From contig CM055911.1 of NCBI GenBank assembly GCA_029582155.1, forward strand, positions 21,138,014-21,202,013: 64,000 nucleotides of DNA, read 5' to 3'. This document shows, piece after piece, positions 11,611 through 25,100 of the stretch (its first letter is position 1; every line of letters starts with the position of its first letter). The position numbers were made by a program, and so were the translations under genes. This stretch comes from Panopea generosa (taxonomy: Eukaryota > Mollusca > Bivalvia > Adapedonta > Hiatellidae). The notes under the pieces are model-generated. The model made no database searches. It saw only the letters and a list, made by a program, of their open reading frames with translations, and had not been told where the DNA came from.

Positions 11611-11829
11611 GAATCATCCTCAAATATATGCACTTTGTGCTGCAAAACGGTCAACAAAATCTACCGGGTTCTGGAGTGCATCAACTGTCGTTTGTGGGTT
11701 CATAATAAGCGTTGCAATATTTCAGATGTACTTTATCAACAACATAAACACTTATGTAAAATATTACGTGAATTTCTTGGTTTTACATGCATGTCAGAAA
11801 TGTTCTTTTACCAATTTACCTTTTAACCA
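11611..11829 (+). pseudogene. PHD-finger-like relic, probably from a retroelement
   Basis: One frame from about 11629 shows C-x2-C, then about 13-14 residues, C-x2-C, WVH and C (C-IN-C-RLWVHNKRC), the first part of a PHD-type zinc finger. Similar fingers occur near the start of some animal non-LTR retroelement proteins. The closing cysteine pair is not intact and the frame ends at 11827. There is no reverse transcriptase nearby, so the source is uncertain. Confidence 0.4.
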
Positions 11830-12299
11830 AATGATCCGTTGATCTTTTTTTTTTCAAGAAGCCGATCATCCAAAAGATAATCACATGCTTTTTAATAATT
11901 GTGTAATGTTTTTAACTGCTTTAATCGCAAAAGTCATCATTTTATACATTTTGATGTTAGATCTGTTTTACCGAAGTGTGTGCAAGTAATTGAGTAAAAA
12001 ATGCCTTATTTGACAACCTTGATGTTAAAGGTCACTGGTAAAATCATTGGTAAATGCATGTTATACAACGTGGTTTTGATTCCAAGATTTGGTCATTTAT
12101 TGCTTTGGTAAACTATATAGTCATAATACGTTTCTATTGACTTTAGGTTTGTTTGTAGAATGATCTCGAACCCCAATATAAGGCTCAGACAAGTTATTTG
12201 TTTTAAAGTTCTGTTTACGGAATTAAATTAATTCATTAGAAAATAAAATGCAAATGTTTCTTTATTGTTTGCATATTTTAAACAAGCTTGCTTTTTCAG

Positions 12300-12443
12300 G
12301 AGATCTCGTACCAATGCAGGACAACAACCCGTGCAGTCATTGTCAATGCGTGTCAGGAGTTATAAAGTGCACTGAGGCAATTTGCCCTGCTTATTATTGC
12401 GAGCATCCTGTCTACAATGAGGGGGAGTGCTGCCCATTATGCG
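12300..12443 (+). CDS. VWC domain 1, long 3' exon
   Basis: Exon of 144 bp between CTTTTTCAG and GTATAT, phase 1 at both ends. With the 36-bp exon at 10039 it makes a complete ten-cysteine VWC domain: C-x2-C-x-C-x6-C-x4-C-x4-C-x9-CC-x2-C, starting GDLVPMQDNNPC and closing GECCPLC. Its last base joins the CG of the exon at 15162 to give GCG (Ala). It is the most divergent of the long exons. It lies upstream of the big duplicated blocks and has no near-identical copy in the window. Confidence 0.92.
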
Positions 12444-13754
12444 GTATATAACTACTTTATTATAATTTTACATATACTCGTAGGTGTTCTTTTAGTCGTT
12501 TGAGTATATGTTTCATATAAGTATATTTTTTTAATTTTCTTAGCGTTCATAAGATATGAACTTACATGTAACACGTGCAAATGTATGCACATTAACAGTT
12601 TGCGTTTCTCTACGTTCAAACCTCATGTAGGATAAATATATTGAAGGCATTTTATTTATAGTGTTGTTCTAATAAAGTGCTCTTACAACAAGGAAAGAGT
12701 ATAAACTATTTTCTTTACATATATATATTTGGAAAAAAATAAGAAATTCCATCTAAAGTTACGTATTGATGTAATGTAAGTATCGTAAGACAAAAACATG
12801 TAAATACACTTATACAATTATACTAACATCAAATCAATATGACCATCCCTGAAAAAATATTTATTTTTACTATGCAATATAACACATTCAGATGTCAGTT
12901 TACCATATATAGCACAGCCTACAGTTGATGAAGCATTATAAATAGATTCTGTGAACACATCAGAATATACAAGACCGATATTAAATCAACGCGCTAACTA
13001 TATGTTTCCTGATATATAGCTGCATATAACACTGCATTTGGCCACAATGTTCTTATTTACATATTATATGTGCATACACACAAGATTAGTATGTGACTAA
13101 TGTGTTATAGTCAGTTACTCAGTAATTATCATATTTTTATCAAATTAGTTTAATAGTTTAGTATTGGAACCATGATTGGATATACATTAATATATATAAC
13201 TTTTGCAAGAAAGCTAAAATGGAAACACTCTTATGAGATGTTCAGATGATTGATGGCGTGTACTTGTTAAAGCGAGATATAGTGTATTCACTAAAACCAA
13301 ATGTCATAATAAAAAGGAATGGTAGTCCTTTTGGCTTGGTGTATATAATAAGCAAGTGACAGGGTGATCAATTTCGGAGACTTTTAAACGTTGATAATTA
13401 ACCGAATGTACGCATTCAGAAATACAGCCCTGGCTAATGTATTCTTAATTGTCCAGGTGTGACTGTATAGGATTCTAGCGAGGCCTTTAAAAATGACTAG
13501 TCTGATGGGGGGAAACGAGCGTTTACTTGGTGTGCAAAAGGTTATAAATCGTAGGCTACTTTGGAAAGTTGAAACGGGTGGGGGGGGGATCAGTTGCATG
13601 ATTTGATTGAGATAATGGTTAATGTTTAAATAGGAACTGATATTAAACATGGGAGCATACTTTGAACTAGGTTTAGAAAAAAGCATATGTGTAAAAACAG
13701 AATTCATTAAAGTTTTAATGACAGTTGTAACAATGTAAGAAATAAATATATATA
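12444..13754 (+). other. Intron, unremarkable
   Basis: AT-rich sequence with a short G run at about 13580. I see no exon, repeat array or RNA gene. Confidence 0.6.
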
Positions 13755-15161
13755 GAAAACCGTGCGTTATGGGTTAATGATGTGCGATGGTGAAACACTA
13801 ATTATAAAGACTATGTCGCACAAAAAACACTGATCAAGAGTAGCTTATAAACAAATCGACTGAGCCACACGCACAGGTGTTATATCAGTGTTGTTATCGT
13901 AATATATGCATTACATGCATAAAGAACGTGTTTAGAACTGCTTGTTGCCTCTGAAGAGCGTTCTCGATTATCGGATTATTGTTAATCCGAGTCAGATACA
14001 TGTTTTGTGCTAGGGTTACAGCTTAAATACAATTAATAATCAATTAACTGAAAACGAATATTTTATACCTATATACACCTATAATTAAGTAAGTAGTTGC
14101 TACATTGATACACTTTATTACGATTTATACAGAGATGCACGTGCATACAGTGTTTATTAATAAAAACGTTCTTTCTGCATTGATGTTATGTACAACATAG
14201 TGGGCATGTCGATACCACGAGGCAATTTAGAATCTCCTCATTGGCCAGACACTCGTACCCACCCCCACACCCCCACTAGGAAAATCGCAAAATATTTCTA
14301 TATGATTTGTCTCTAATATATATACTTACTGATCTATTATTGCCATATTGATACATATGTTAAGATACTAAAAAAAAATAAAATAAAATAATAATAATAT
14401 AATGATAATAATTATAAGGTTTGGCATAGCTTGGATCGACCAGATTAAAAAATGTATTCCCGCCTAAAGTTGCAGCAGAAAGAGTCCGAATGACGAGTTG
14501 AATAACGTCAAGCAGCGTTGCATGTTATCTGTTTTTAGAATGGTGGTTTCGTTTCATTTTCTTAACTCAGATTAATCACGTTTAGGGGAATTGGGTTCGA
14601 ATTTCTACTGTTTCAGCGGAATACGTCTAAATAACTAATACATACTAGAACTGCAAGTACAATATATAGGTACATGTACATGTACAAACAATAGTTTTTT
14701 TCTTTTCCATTAAGTATCAGCACGTGTACATAATGATTAATATATCGATGTAAGATGCAGGATGATTTGTGAAATTGACCCGTTTGGTGTAGACTGAATG
14801 TCGTCATAATGTAAATTCAACACATAATTTAAGGTACATGAGTGTAATAAACACATGACATATTTTTTATGTTAACCTAGTGTAATATCACTTCCTTTAC
14901 ATCTTTCGGTGTTTTCCGTATAACATGGCTCGAGTATTTAAATTTACAAACTAAGTTCCGACTTCACCGAATATATCTATGACGTCGACTTGTCATGGTA
15001 AAATGACGTTGTTTGGAGATAATATGTCATACAACGAATAACGGAATTACGTCACACTGAACAAAGAAGGAAACATAAAATAGAGGTATGAGATATTGTA
15101 TTATTTTCGTCTTTTTACCATTAGTGTCGTAACTATACATCTATGTTATACCCTTTTTCAG

Positions 15162-15197
15162 CGTGTATTTGGGAAGATGGAAATACATACCTGCCAG
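15162..15197 (+). CDS. VWC domain 2, short 5' exon
   Basis: A 36-bp exon between CCTTTTTCAG and GTACAG, phase 1 at both ends, encoding CIWEDGNTYLP and the first base of Gly. The C-x3-DG-x-x-Y-x-x-G pattern is the first strand of VWC. Its near-identical copy is at 29710 (CISEDGNTYLP). The upstream intron block from about 14520 is shared, in more or less diverged form, with the blocks before the other short exons, pointing to an old tandem origin of all these modules. Confidence 0.88.
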
Positions 15198-16500
15198 GTA
15201 CAGTAATCATTATAATCATACATAATGTTGTTTTTTTCTATCGAAGTAATCAATATTGTATCTGCATGTAAACAATTGAATACACTGACATAGACAAAAT
15301 AACACTTTAAAACTAGCCCATTGAAAAGAGAAAAAATAATATTGTTTTCTTTACGCAATATACAAGAGTTATTGATTAAGAATATAATAATCAAATATCC
15401 TGGTTAATATGTTATATCTGGAGAGAACGAAAATAAGGTCATCGTGATTACTTTATAACTGATTATTTGCGGAAGAACACTGGTAGGCCTGTGTTATTTG
15501 TTCTTAGTCATGGTTGACGAAATATCACGAGAAAAGCGAAATGCTCACAGTCTGTATCTAAATGATTTGGTATGATTATGCGATGAAGTATTTTGACAAT
15601 AACTCTGGCAATAGTGATTTCGACGTGTAGCTGTTAAATACACGCACTGAACGATGGGGAGGGTTTATCACTTAATTTAATTTTACATTCAATGAATAAA
15701 GGAGAAGTGAAACAAACCGTGCACTTATGCAACCTTCCAAACGCCAGCCACAATTCTGTTTCTCCGTTTTGATCTTACATTTATATGAATTTCATAAATG
15801 TCGATTTCTATTCAACACATTTAAACAATTCTGTAGACGATACTTAAACAATGCCGTCAACTACACTTGTATTGTGTACATTACAAGCCATAGTGACATG
15901 ACGACATTGATAGTTCACGTGGATTTTCGATTTTTTTTACCGAATTAGTTAACATGCATTCATATACAACGCAGCTGATATATCAATTTTGCGTTACTAT
16001 ATTTAGACCTACTTGAGTGGTCCTCAAACTAAAACAATAATTTTTATCACCAAGACTGTGCAATTTGACGTTCGTAGATAAATCCTTGGCTATTTTCTAT
16101 TTGGTGTGCTTTATCACTAAGTGCTTTTACAGAATATGAATGGAGGTTTCATGCTATACGATGCGTAAACCGTTTTTTCGTGTAAGGTTATATACGGAGA
16201 ATGTAAACTTATGTTAATACCGTTCATAATGTTATTTATCTACACTTGGACAAAAAGTGTCCAGAACGTTTATCATGTTCAATAACTAAAACGGGTATGA
16301 CATCCTTCGTAGTGTTGAATACGTAAACACTTTCCAACATCATTCATAATTTTAGTGATCTAAAACTGGTCCAATACCATAATGTTCATCTAAATGAATT
16401 AGTAAATACTGTCATCGGTCCGCTATAAGATGGAAAGTGGAAAATGTGAAAAGGAATTAACTTTACGGGCTTATGTTTTTGAGAGTATTAATATTTGCAG
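15198..16500 (+). other. Intron, no recognised feature
   Basis: AT-rich intron, collinear with 29746-31047 in the second unit. No exon, repeat array or RNA gene seen. Confidence 0.65.
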
Positions 16501-16650
16501 GAGAAAGCGTACCATCAACCGACCCCTGTTACAATTGTACATGCAATCCAGGTGGAATTACAAGGTGTTTAGGTCCAACTTGTCCGGTTCTGAAGTGTAA
16601 TAAACCCACACATGTTGAAGGGGAGTGCTGTGCGACATGTCCATCTGAAA
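16501..16650 (+). CDS. VWC domain 2, long 3' exon
   Basis: Exon of 150 bp between ATATTTGCAG and GTAAAT, phase 1 at both ends. It starts ESVPSTDPC after the rebuilt Gly and has C-x2-C-x-C-x7-C-x4-C-x4-C-x9-CC-x2-C, closing GECCATCPSE. With 15162 it makes a full ten-cysteine VWC domain. Its copy at 31048 differs by a few residues (DPCYNCTC here, DPCMKCSC there), and a third relative is at 51594. Its last base joins AG of the exon at 19603 to give Lys. Confidence 0.92.
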
Positions 16651-16799
16651 GTAAATGATTTTGTTTATTAAACATGAAATATAAATTGCATCAATGCAAT
16701 GAAATTGTATAGTAATATCTCTTAATATTAACATTATTACTTTTCTTAAAATAAATGAAAACAAATATTTACCGTCTATCTTAATCACCCTTTCAAAAA

Positions 16800-17400
16800 T
16801 GTACAGGTTGTAAAAGCATGCCGTGAGATGTCAACATCTGTCGTATCATGTTTGCATGTGTCTAGACTCATGTCATCGTGGTATGTTTACATTTGTCATG
16901 ACTCGTGTCATGGTGAAGTTTTACATTTGTCTCAACTCATGTCATCGTGGCATATTTACATATATCTAGAATCGTGTCATTCGTGATATGTTTGTATTTG
17001 TCTTATCTCATGTCATCATGACATGTTTACATTTGTCGAAATTCATGTCATCGTGACATGTTTATATTTGAAAAAACTCACGTCATGGTGATATGTTTAC
17101 ATTTGTCTAGACTCATGTCATCGTGACATATTTTATTTGTCTTGATTCATGCCATGTTGACATGTTTATATTTGTCTGTCTGTTGTTTTCAAAGCATGTT
17201 TGCACTTTTCTGGTGTTGTTTTATTAAGCCATATTTTCGTTCGTCTAGATTCATGTCATCGTGACATGTTTATATGTGTTTAACTCTTGTCATCGTGACA
17301 TGTTTATATTGCCTAGATTTGTGTCATCGTTACATGTTTACATTTGTTAAAACTCGTGTCATTGTGACATGTTTCCATGTGTCTAGACTCAGGTCATCGT
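16800..17400 (+). repeat. About 30-bp minisatellite with hairpin core
   Basis: About 18 units of the form GTCTAGACTCATGTCATCGTGACATGTTTACATTT. The core CATGTCA-TCG-TGACATG is a palindrome with 7-bp arms. The same array type follows the sister exons at 31048 and 51594. Confidence 0.92.
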
Positions 17401-18335
17401 AACTTTTGTTATGTTACAATACAGATATGTCATATGGTGCTGTAGTTACATAACGCTGTTGTTATGTGATAATATAGACATGTAATGCGGTGCGGTAGTT
17501 TTATAACGCTGTTGTTATGTGACAATACAGATATGACATGTGGTTCGTAAGTTTTATAACGCTGTTATTATGTGACAATATTGACATGTAATGCGGTGCG
17601 GTAGTTTTATAACGCTGTTGTTATGTGACAATACAGATATAACATGAGGTACATTACTTTAATAACGCTGTTGTTATTTGATAATATAGACAAGTAATGC
17701 GGTGCGATAGTTTTATAACGCTGTTGTTATGTGACAATACAGATATGACATTCGGTGCGGTAGTTTTATAACGGTATTGTTATATGATTACACAGATATG
17801 GCATGTGGTTCGGTAGTTTTATAACCCTATTGTTATATTACAATACAGATATGTCATGTGGTAGGGCAGTTTTATGACGCTGTTGTTATGTGACAATATC
17901 GACATGATATGCGGTGCGGTAGTTTTATAACGCTGTTGTTATGTGAAAATACAGATATGACATGAGGTAGAGTAGTTTAATAACGCTGTTGTTATTTCAC
18001 AATACAGATATGACATTCGGTGCGGTAGTTTTATAACGGTATAGTTATATGACAATACATATATGGCATGTGGTTCGGTAGTTTTATAACCCTATTGTTA
18101 TATGACAATACAGATATGTCATGTGGTACGGTAGTTTATTAACCCTATTGTTAAATGACCATACATATATGTCATGTGGTAGGTAGTTTTATAACGCTGC
18201 TGTTATGTGACAATACAGATATGACATGCGGTAGGTAGTTTTATAACGCTGTTGTTATGTGACAATACAGATATGACATGCGGTGTGATAGTTTTATAGT
18301 CCTATTGTTAAATGACAATGCATATATTACATATT
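17401..18335 (+). repeat. 53-bp minisatellite, about 17 copies
   Basis: Same family as 8081-9995 and 31915-33110 (GTTTTATAACGCTGTTGTTA...). Follows the 30-bp array directly. Confidence 0.93.
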
Positions 18336-19602
18336 GTGTTGACAGACACGTAATGTAGGCATACTGTGTAGCTACCAGACTCATGAATATTCTGGATGCT
18401 TCCGTTGCACAAATGTTGTCAGACAGCTACTTTTTAATTCTAGAGAACTAAACGATGTAACAAAGTGTTAGGTCAAGAGATATGATTGGTGGGAAAAATA
18501 ATAATAATAAAAAGGTATTTCATGACTTGGATCGACCAGTTTAGAAAATATATACCCACCTTAAATTGCTGTAGAAGGAGTCAGAATGACCAGTTGACTA
18601 ACGTCAAACAGCATTGCGTATTATTTATTTCTAGAATGGTGAATTTGTTTCACTTTCTTCACTCCGGTTAATCATGTTTTGAGAAAGTGGGTTCGCATTT
18701 TTAATGTATCAGCGATATAAATATAAACAACTAAAACCTATAAGAACAGCAAGTTTGTGTACAATGTACAATATTTATGCTGTTCCATTAGCCGACTTAA
18801 ATAAACGGATATAACAATAAATATAAGATGCTGGTTTGCTGCTGAAATTGACCTGTTATTGTAGACTGAGTGCAGTTATGATATAAATTTATCACATATT
18901 AATTTACAATACAGGAGTGTAACAAACATATAGCATATTTTAATATCAACTAAATGTAATTCTAATTCAGATTCGTTATTCGCTGTTTACTTTGATTTTG
19001 GCTCTCATGCGTGAAATGCCCAACTACATATCGAATTCACCAAATATATAAATAGCGTTGATTTTGTCATGGTAAAGTAACGTTATTTTGAGACGTTGCG
19101 TCATACAACGGTAACGACATTGACAGGTCTTTTTCTCGTTCATTATAGACATGATGTGTTAATTAAATTGTAAAAGTACCATTTTTCTGATTGATGTGAT
19201 AAAAAATCCTTAAATTCGGGCTCATTTTTAAGTAATTAATCTCGCAAAAATAATATTCGCCGAGACTAGCATAATATACTTTTTGCCAATTCCTTTAATA
19301 ATTTCAAATATAAATGAGCACACTTGTAAGATACTGTATTTAAGGAATACGCCTCATTTGTTGAATAAACTCACTTGCAACGAGCACTATTTTGCGTTCA
19401 CTTAATAGTTATGTGGTGCATGCAAATTCCTATCACATGAACGTCTAAATAGTGATCAGATGTGTTTTCCTTAGATAATAACCCGATGACGTCACATGAA
19501 AAATTAAATGTGAATTATGATAATATTGCTTTGCTATTTATCATCAGTGCCGTGACTTCAACGTTATTTCAAACCCTCATTTCATAGCTGTTGATTTTTC
19601 AG
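18336..19602 (+). other. Intron with block shared before short exons
   Basis: Contains the conserved stretch (TTGATTTTGTCATGGTAAAG near 19060 and TTTTGAGACGTTGCGTCATA near 19088) also found upstream of the short exons at 15162, 29710, 34383, 43061 and 49502. No exon seen. Confidence 0.6.
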
Positions 19603-19638
19603 AGTGTTATGGGGAAGATGGAAAGACTTACTTGCCAG
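19603..19638 (+). CDS. VWC domain 3, short 5' exon
   Basis: A 36-bp exon between GATTTTTCAG and GTACAG, phase 1 at both ends, encoding CYGEDGKTYLP and the first base of Gly. Exact in structure to the exon at 34383 and similar to 43061 and 49502. The matching long exon lies about 7 kb away at 26674; the intron between is almost entirely tandem repeats. Confidence 0.88.
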
Positions 19639-19689
19639 GTACAGTAATTATTATCAACATACATAATTTTATATTTCGGTATTATCCAT

Positions 19690-21785
19690 GTCATTTACAC
19701 ATCATTCATAGTGTTCAATAACGAAAAATGTGTTAAAAATCATTTATCGATTTAAATATTTTAAGAAAATGGTTTAATATCATTTGTATTGTTAAATATT
19801 TAAAAAAAAGTTCAACATCATTCATCGAGTTTAACACCATTTATATTGATGAATATTTAAAAAAAAAGTTCAACATCATTCATCGAGTTAAACACCACTT
19901 ATATTGATGAATATCTAAAAAAAATAGTTCAACATCATACATCGAATTCAATATTTAAAAAATTGTCCAATCTCATCCTTCGAGTTAAATATCTATGAAA
20001 TGGTTCAACATTACCCATCGAATTAAATATCTAAAAAATGGTCCAAACACATCCGTTGAGTTAATATCTAAATTAAGGTCCATTATCATCAGTCGAGTTA
20101 AAAATCCAAAAAATGGTTCAACATCATCCGTCAAACTTATTTCATGGAATCATGGAGCTCATTCAATGTTGCTTGAAAATAGAATACCGCTTTCAAAGCC
20201 GATGCTACAGTGGTCACGTGATCATTACCGAGTCTATTACATTGATCTTTGGTTGCGTTCAGTAATGTCAATGCAGCCTAAATGTGATACCATAAATACT
20301 TTATGTATAGCCTGTAACGAAATGTTACTTAAAGTGGCAATATATATATTGAGAAAACATATTGTTAATGAATAATTCCAACAATGTTTCAACACCATCC
20401 GTCAAGTTAAATATCCAAAAATTGGTTCAACACCATCCGCTGGGTTAAATATCTCACATATGCTTCAACATCATCAGTCGAATTGAATATCTAAAACATG
20501 GGTCAACATTCTTCGTATAGTTAAATTTCTATAAAATGGTTCAACATCATCCGTCGGGTTAAATGTCTAAATAAATGGTTCAACGTCACCCGTAGGAAAA
20601 AGACATATAAATATTAAATTGTTCAACATCATCCGTTGGGTTAAATATCTAAATAAATGGTTCAACATCATCCGTCGGATTATATATCTAAATAAATATT
20701 TTAACACTATCCGTCGGACTAAATATCTAAAAAACTGGTTCAACACCATCATTCGGGTAAACTATTTTACCAAATAGCTCAACATCATCCGTCGGGATGA
20801 ATATCTAAATTAATGGTTCAATATCATTCGTCGGGTTGAATATCTGAATAAATGTTCAACATCATTCGTCAGGTTAAATATCTAAATAAATGGTTCAACA
20901 TCATCCGTTGGGTTAAATATCTAAATAAATGGCTCAACATCATTCATCGGAAAAAATATCTAAATAAAATGTTAAACACCTATCATTGGTTTAAATATCT
21001 GAATAAGAGGTTCAACACCATCCGTCCGGCAAAATAGCTTAACATGTTTTAACACTATCCGTCGGGTTAAAGAAATACTTCAACATCATCAGCCGAGTTA
21101 AATATCTAAAATATGGATCATTATCGTTCATGGACTGAGTTGAATATCAAATATCTAAAAAGTGGTTCAACACAATCTGTCGGGTTAATTATCTAAATAA
21201 ATGGTTCATCATCATTCGCCGGATTAAATATCTAAATAACTGGTTGAACACCATCTGTCGGGTAAAATATCTTAACAAAGGGTTCAACATCGTCCGTCGG
21301 GATGAATATCTTAATAACTGGTTCAACAGCATTCGTCGGGTTTAATATATAAATAAATGTTCAACATCATCCGTTGGGTCATATATCTAAATAAAGGTTC
21401 ACCATCATCTGTCGGGTTAAGTATGTTAATAAATGGGTCAACACCATCTGTCAGGTTAAATATCTAAATAAATGGTTCAACACCATTCGTCGGGAAAAAA
21501 TATCTAAATAAATGGTTCAACATCATCCGTCAGTTTATATGTCTAAATAACTGGCTCATCACCATCTGTCGGGTTAAATATCTCAAAAATACTTTAACAG
21601 CATCAGCCGAGTTACATATCTACAATATGGGGCATTATCGTTCATAGACTGAGTTAAACATAAAATATCTAAAAAGTGGTTCAACACAATCCGTCAGGTT
21701 AAATATCTAAATAAATGGTTAACCATCATCCGTCGGGTTAAATATCTAAATAACTGGTTCAATACCATCTGTCGTGTTATATAAA
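19690..21785 (+). repeat. 39-bp minisatellite, about 48 copies, interrupted once
   Basis: Units of GTTAAATATCTAAATAAATG plus GTTCAACATCATCCGTCGG. Degenerate at the left end. A 240-bp dispersed element interrupts it at about 20140-20385. The same family is at 34.5, 43.2 and 49.6 kb, always after a short exon. Confidence 0.93.
20140..20385 (+). repeat. 240-bp dispersed element (copy 1 of 4)
   Basis: Begins TTTCATGGAATCATGGAGCTC and ends near GAATAATTCC. Other copies are at about 26930-27170, 34925-35165 and 38430-38650. Each five-exon unit has one within the 39-bp array and one after the second long exon. No coding domain recognised; the open frame across it is probably chance. Confidence 0.85.
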
Positions 21786-22134
21786 AAGTTAAGATTAAGG
21801 AGTATTTATTGTTTTATTGTTATTATTATAGCAAACATTGACCTTTTACCAGATATTATCGGAAGGACGGTAGTTCTATTCAGGTCAATGCTGAATTGTT
21901 TCATTAGCCTATTGGCAATACATATTTAAAAATGTTTCACCGTGATTATATAGACCAGAGAACAAAGGCAACACTTGAAAGAACGATTCCAAAGTAGCAT
22001 TTAGACTGTTTAGATGGTCATAGCGATGACCGCTACGGACTTAAATTAAGCAGTAATATAAGAGCACACTCATTGTTGAGTTGATTCAGTGGCAAAACGT
22101 CGAAGTTTGGTTAACGCATTACATGAACAATGCT
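21786..22134 (+). other. Unique segment between the 39-bp and 94-bp arrays
   Basis: Homologous to 36440-36800. In that copy an open frame runs from here into the first 94-bp monomer; in this copy a one-base loss near the CACTCATT stretch (22070) and a stop break it. Function unknown. Confidence 0.6.
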
Positions 22135-25100
22135 AAGAATTATTGGTCAGGAAGGGAATTCCATGATTGTTCAGAAGGATATAACATACCTGAACTGGCA
22201 GATGTCTGGTTCTAGGACAAACTAGGCTATGAATTATTCGACAGGCAGGGAATTCATGATTGCACAGAAGGATATAACAGAATTGAACTGGTAGATGACA
22301 GGTGCTTGGACAAGCTACGTTATAAATTGATGGACAGGCAGGGAATTCCATAATTGTACAGAAGGATATAACAGACCTGAACTGACAGGCCAGGTGCTGG
22401 GACAAACTACGCTATGAATTGTTGGACAGGCAGGGAATTCCATGATTGTACAGACGGATATAACATATCTGACCTGGCAGATGTCAGATACTGGGACAAA
22501 CTGCGCTATGAACTGTTCGACTGGCAGGGAATTCCATGATTGTACAGCAGGATATAACAGACCTGAACTTGCAGATGTCAGGTGTTGGGACAAACTACAC
22601 TATGAATTATTGGACAGGAAGGGAATTCCATGATTGTACAGAAGGATATAACAGGCCGGAAGTGGCAGATGTCAGGTGTTGGGGCAAACTACGCTATGAA
22701 TTATTGTTCAGGAAGGTTATTCCATGATTGTACAGAAGGATATAACAGACCTGAACTGGCAGATGTCAGGTGCTGGGACAATCTACGCTATGAATAATTG
22801 GACAGGAAGGTAATTCCATGATTGTACAGAAGGATATAACAGGCCTGAACTGGCAGGTGTCAGATACTGGGACAAACTACGCTATGAATTATTGGGCAGG
22901 AAGGGAATTCCATGATTGTACAGACGGATATAACAGATCTGAACTTGCAGATGTCAGGTATTGGACAAACTACGCTATGAATTATTGGACAGGATGGGAA
23001 TTCCATGATAGTACAGAAGGATATAACAGATCTGAACTGGCAGATGTCAGGTGCCGTGACAAACTTCGCTATGAATAATTGGACATGAAGGTAATTCCAT
23101 GATTGTAAAGACGGATATAACAGGCCTGAACTGGCAGATGTCAGATACTGGGACAAACTACGCTATGAATTATTGGTCTGGTAGGTAATTCCATGATTGT
23201 ACAGAAGGATATCACAGACCTGAACTGGCAGACGTCAGGTGCTGAGACAAACTACGCTATGAATTATTGGACAGGAAGGGAATTCCATGATTGTACAGAA
23301 GGATATAACAGGCCTGAACTGGCAGATGTCAGGTGTTGGGGCAAACTACGCTATGAATTATTGGTCAGGAAGGTAATTCCATGATTGTACAGAAGGATAT
23401 AACAGACCTGAACTGGCAGATGTCAGGTGCTGGGACAAACTACGCTATAAATAATTGGACAGGAAGGTTATTCCATGATTGTACAGACGGATATAACAGG
23501 TCTGAACTAGCAGATGTCAGATATTGGTGAAAACAACGCTATGGATTATTGGTCAGGAAGGCAATTCCATGATTGTAAAGAATGATATAACAGACTTAAA
23601 CTGGCAGATGTCAGATACTGGGACAAACTTCGCTATGAATTATTGGACAGGCAGTGAATTCTATGATTGTACAGAAGGATATAACAGACCTGAATTGGGA
23701 GATGTTTTATGTTGCGGCAAACTACGCTATGAATTATTGGACAGTAACGGAACTCCATGGCTGTACAGAAGGATAAAATAGACATGAACAAGCAGATGTC
23801 AGGTGTTGGAACAAACTACGATATGAATTATTGTGCAGGAAGGGAATTCCATGATTGTACTGACGGATATAAAGATCTGAACTTGCAGATGTCAGGTGCT
23901 TGGACAAACTACGCTATGAATTATTGGACATGATCGGAATTCCATGATTGTACAGACGGATATAACAGATCTGAACTGGGAGATGTCAGATGCCGAGACA
24001 AACTTCGCTAAGAATAATTGGACAGGAAGGCAATTCCATGATTGTACAGAAGGATAAAACAGACCTGAACTGGCAGATGTCAGGTGCTGGGACAAACTAC
24101 GCTATGAATTATTGGACATGAAGGTAATTCCATGATTATACAGAAGGATATAACAGACCTGAATTGGAAGATGTCATGTGTTTGGACAAACTGCGCTACG
24201 AATTGTTGGACAGGCAGGTATTTCCATGATTGTACAGAAGGATAAAACAGACCTGAACTGGACGATGTCAGATATTGGGACAAATTACGATATGAATTAT
24301 TGGATAGGCAGGGAATTCTATGATTATACAGAAGGATATAACAGACCTGAATTCGGAGATGTCATGTGTTTGGGCTAACTACGCTATTAATTATTGGATA
24401 GTAACCGAACTCCATGACTGTACAGAAGGAACTAAAAGACCTGAACAGGCAGATGTCAGGTGTTGGAACAAACTACGATATGAAATATTGGGCAGGAAGG
24501 GAATTCCATGATTGTACAGACAGATATTACAGATCTGAACTTGCAGATGTCAGGTGCTTGGACAAACTACGCTATGAATTATTGGACAGGATGGGAATTC
24601 CATGATTGTACAGACGGATATAACAGATCTGAACTGGCAGATGTCAGGTGCCGGGACAAACTTTGCTATGAATAATTGGACAGGAATGTCATTCCATGAT
24701 TGTAAAGACCCATATAACAGGCCTGAACTGGCAGATGTCAGGTGTTGGGACAAACTACGCTATAAATTATTGGTCAGGAAGGTAATTCCATGATTGTACA
24801 GAAGGATATAACAGACCTGAACTGGCATATGTCAAGTGCTGGGACAAACTAAGCTATGAATTATTGGACAGGAAGGGAATTCGATGATTGTACAGAAGGA
24901 TATATCAGGCCTGAACTGGCAGATGTCAGGTGTTGGGGCAAACTACGCTATGAATTATTGGTCAGGAAGGTTATACCATGATTGTACAGAAGGATATAAC
25001 AGACCTGAACTGGCAGTTGTCAGGTGCTGGGACAAACTACGCTATGAATTATTAGACAGGAAGGTAATTCCATGATTATACAGAAGGATATAACAGGCCT

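Larger units (their letters stand above)
10075..12299 (+). other. Intron between short and long exons of VWC domain 1
   Basis: Holds a block near 10380-10420 resembling the sequence upstream of other short exons (TGTCATGGTNAAATGACGTT), a (TTTG)n tract at about 10496-10518, an inverted copy of a dispersed repeat at about 10635-10800, and a zinc-finger-like relic at about 11611-11826. No cysteine-rich exon seen. Confidence 0.6.

Noticed and set aside
13384..13707. Minus-strand open frame of 107 codons
   Set aside because: No domain recognised, AT-rich composition, overlaps intron sequence of the plus-strand gene; likely chance.
19995..20375. Open frame of 126 codons
   Set aside because: It spans the 39-bp minisatellite and the 240-bp dispersed element; sister copies are not open over the same length.
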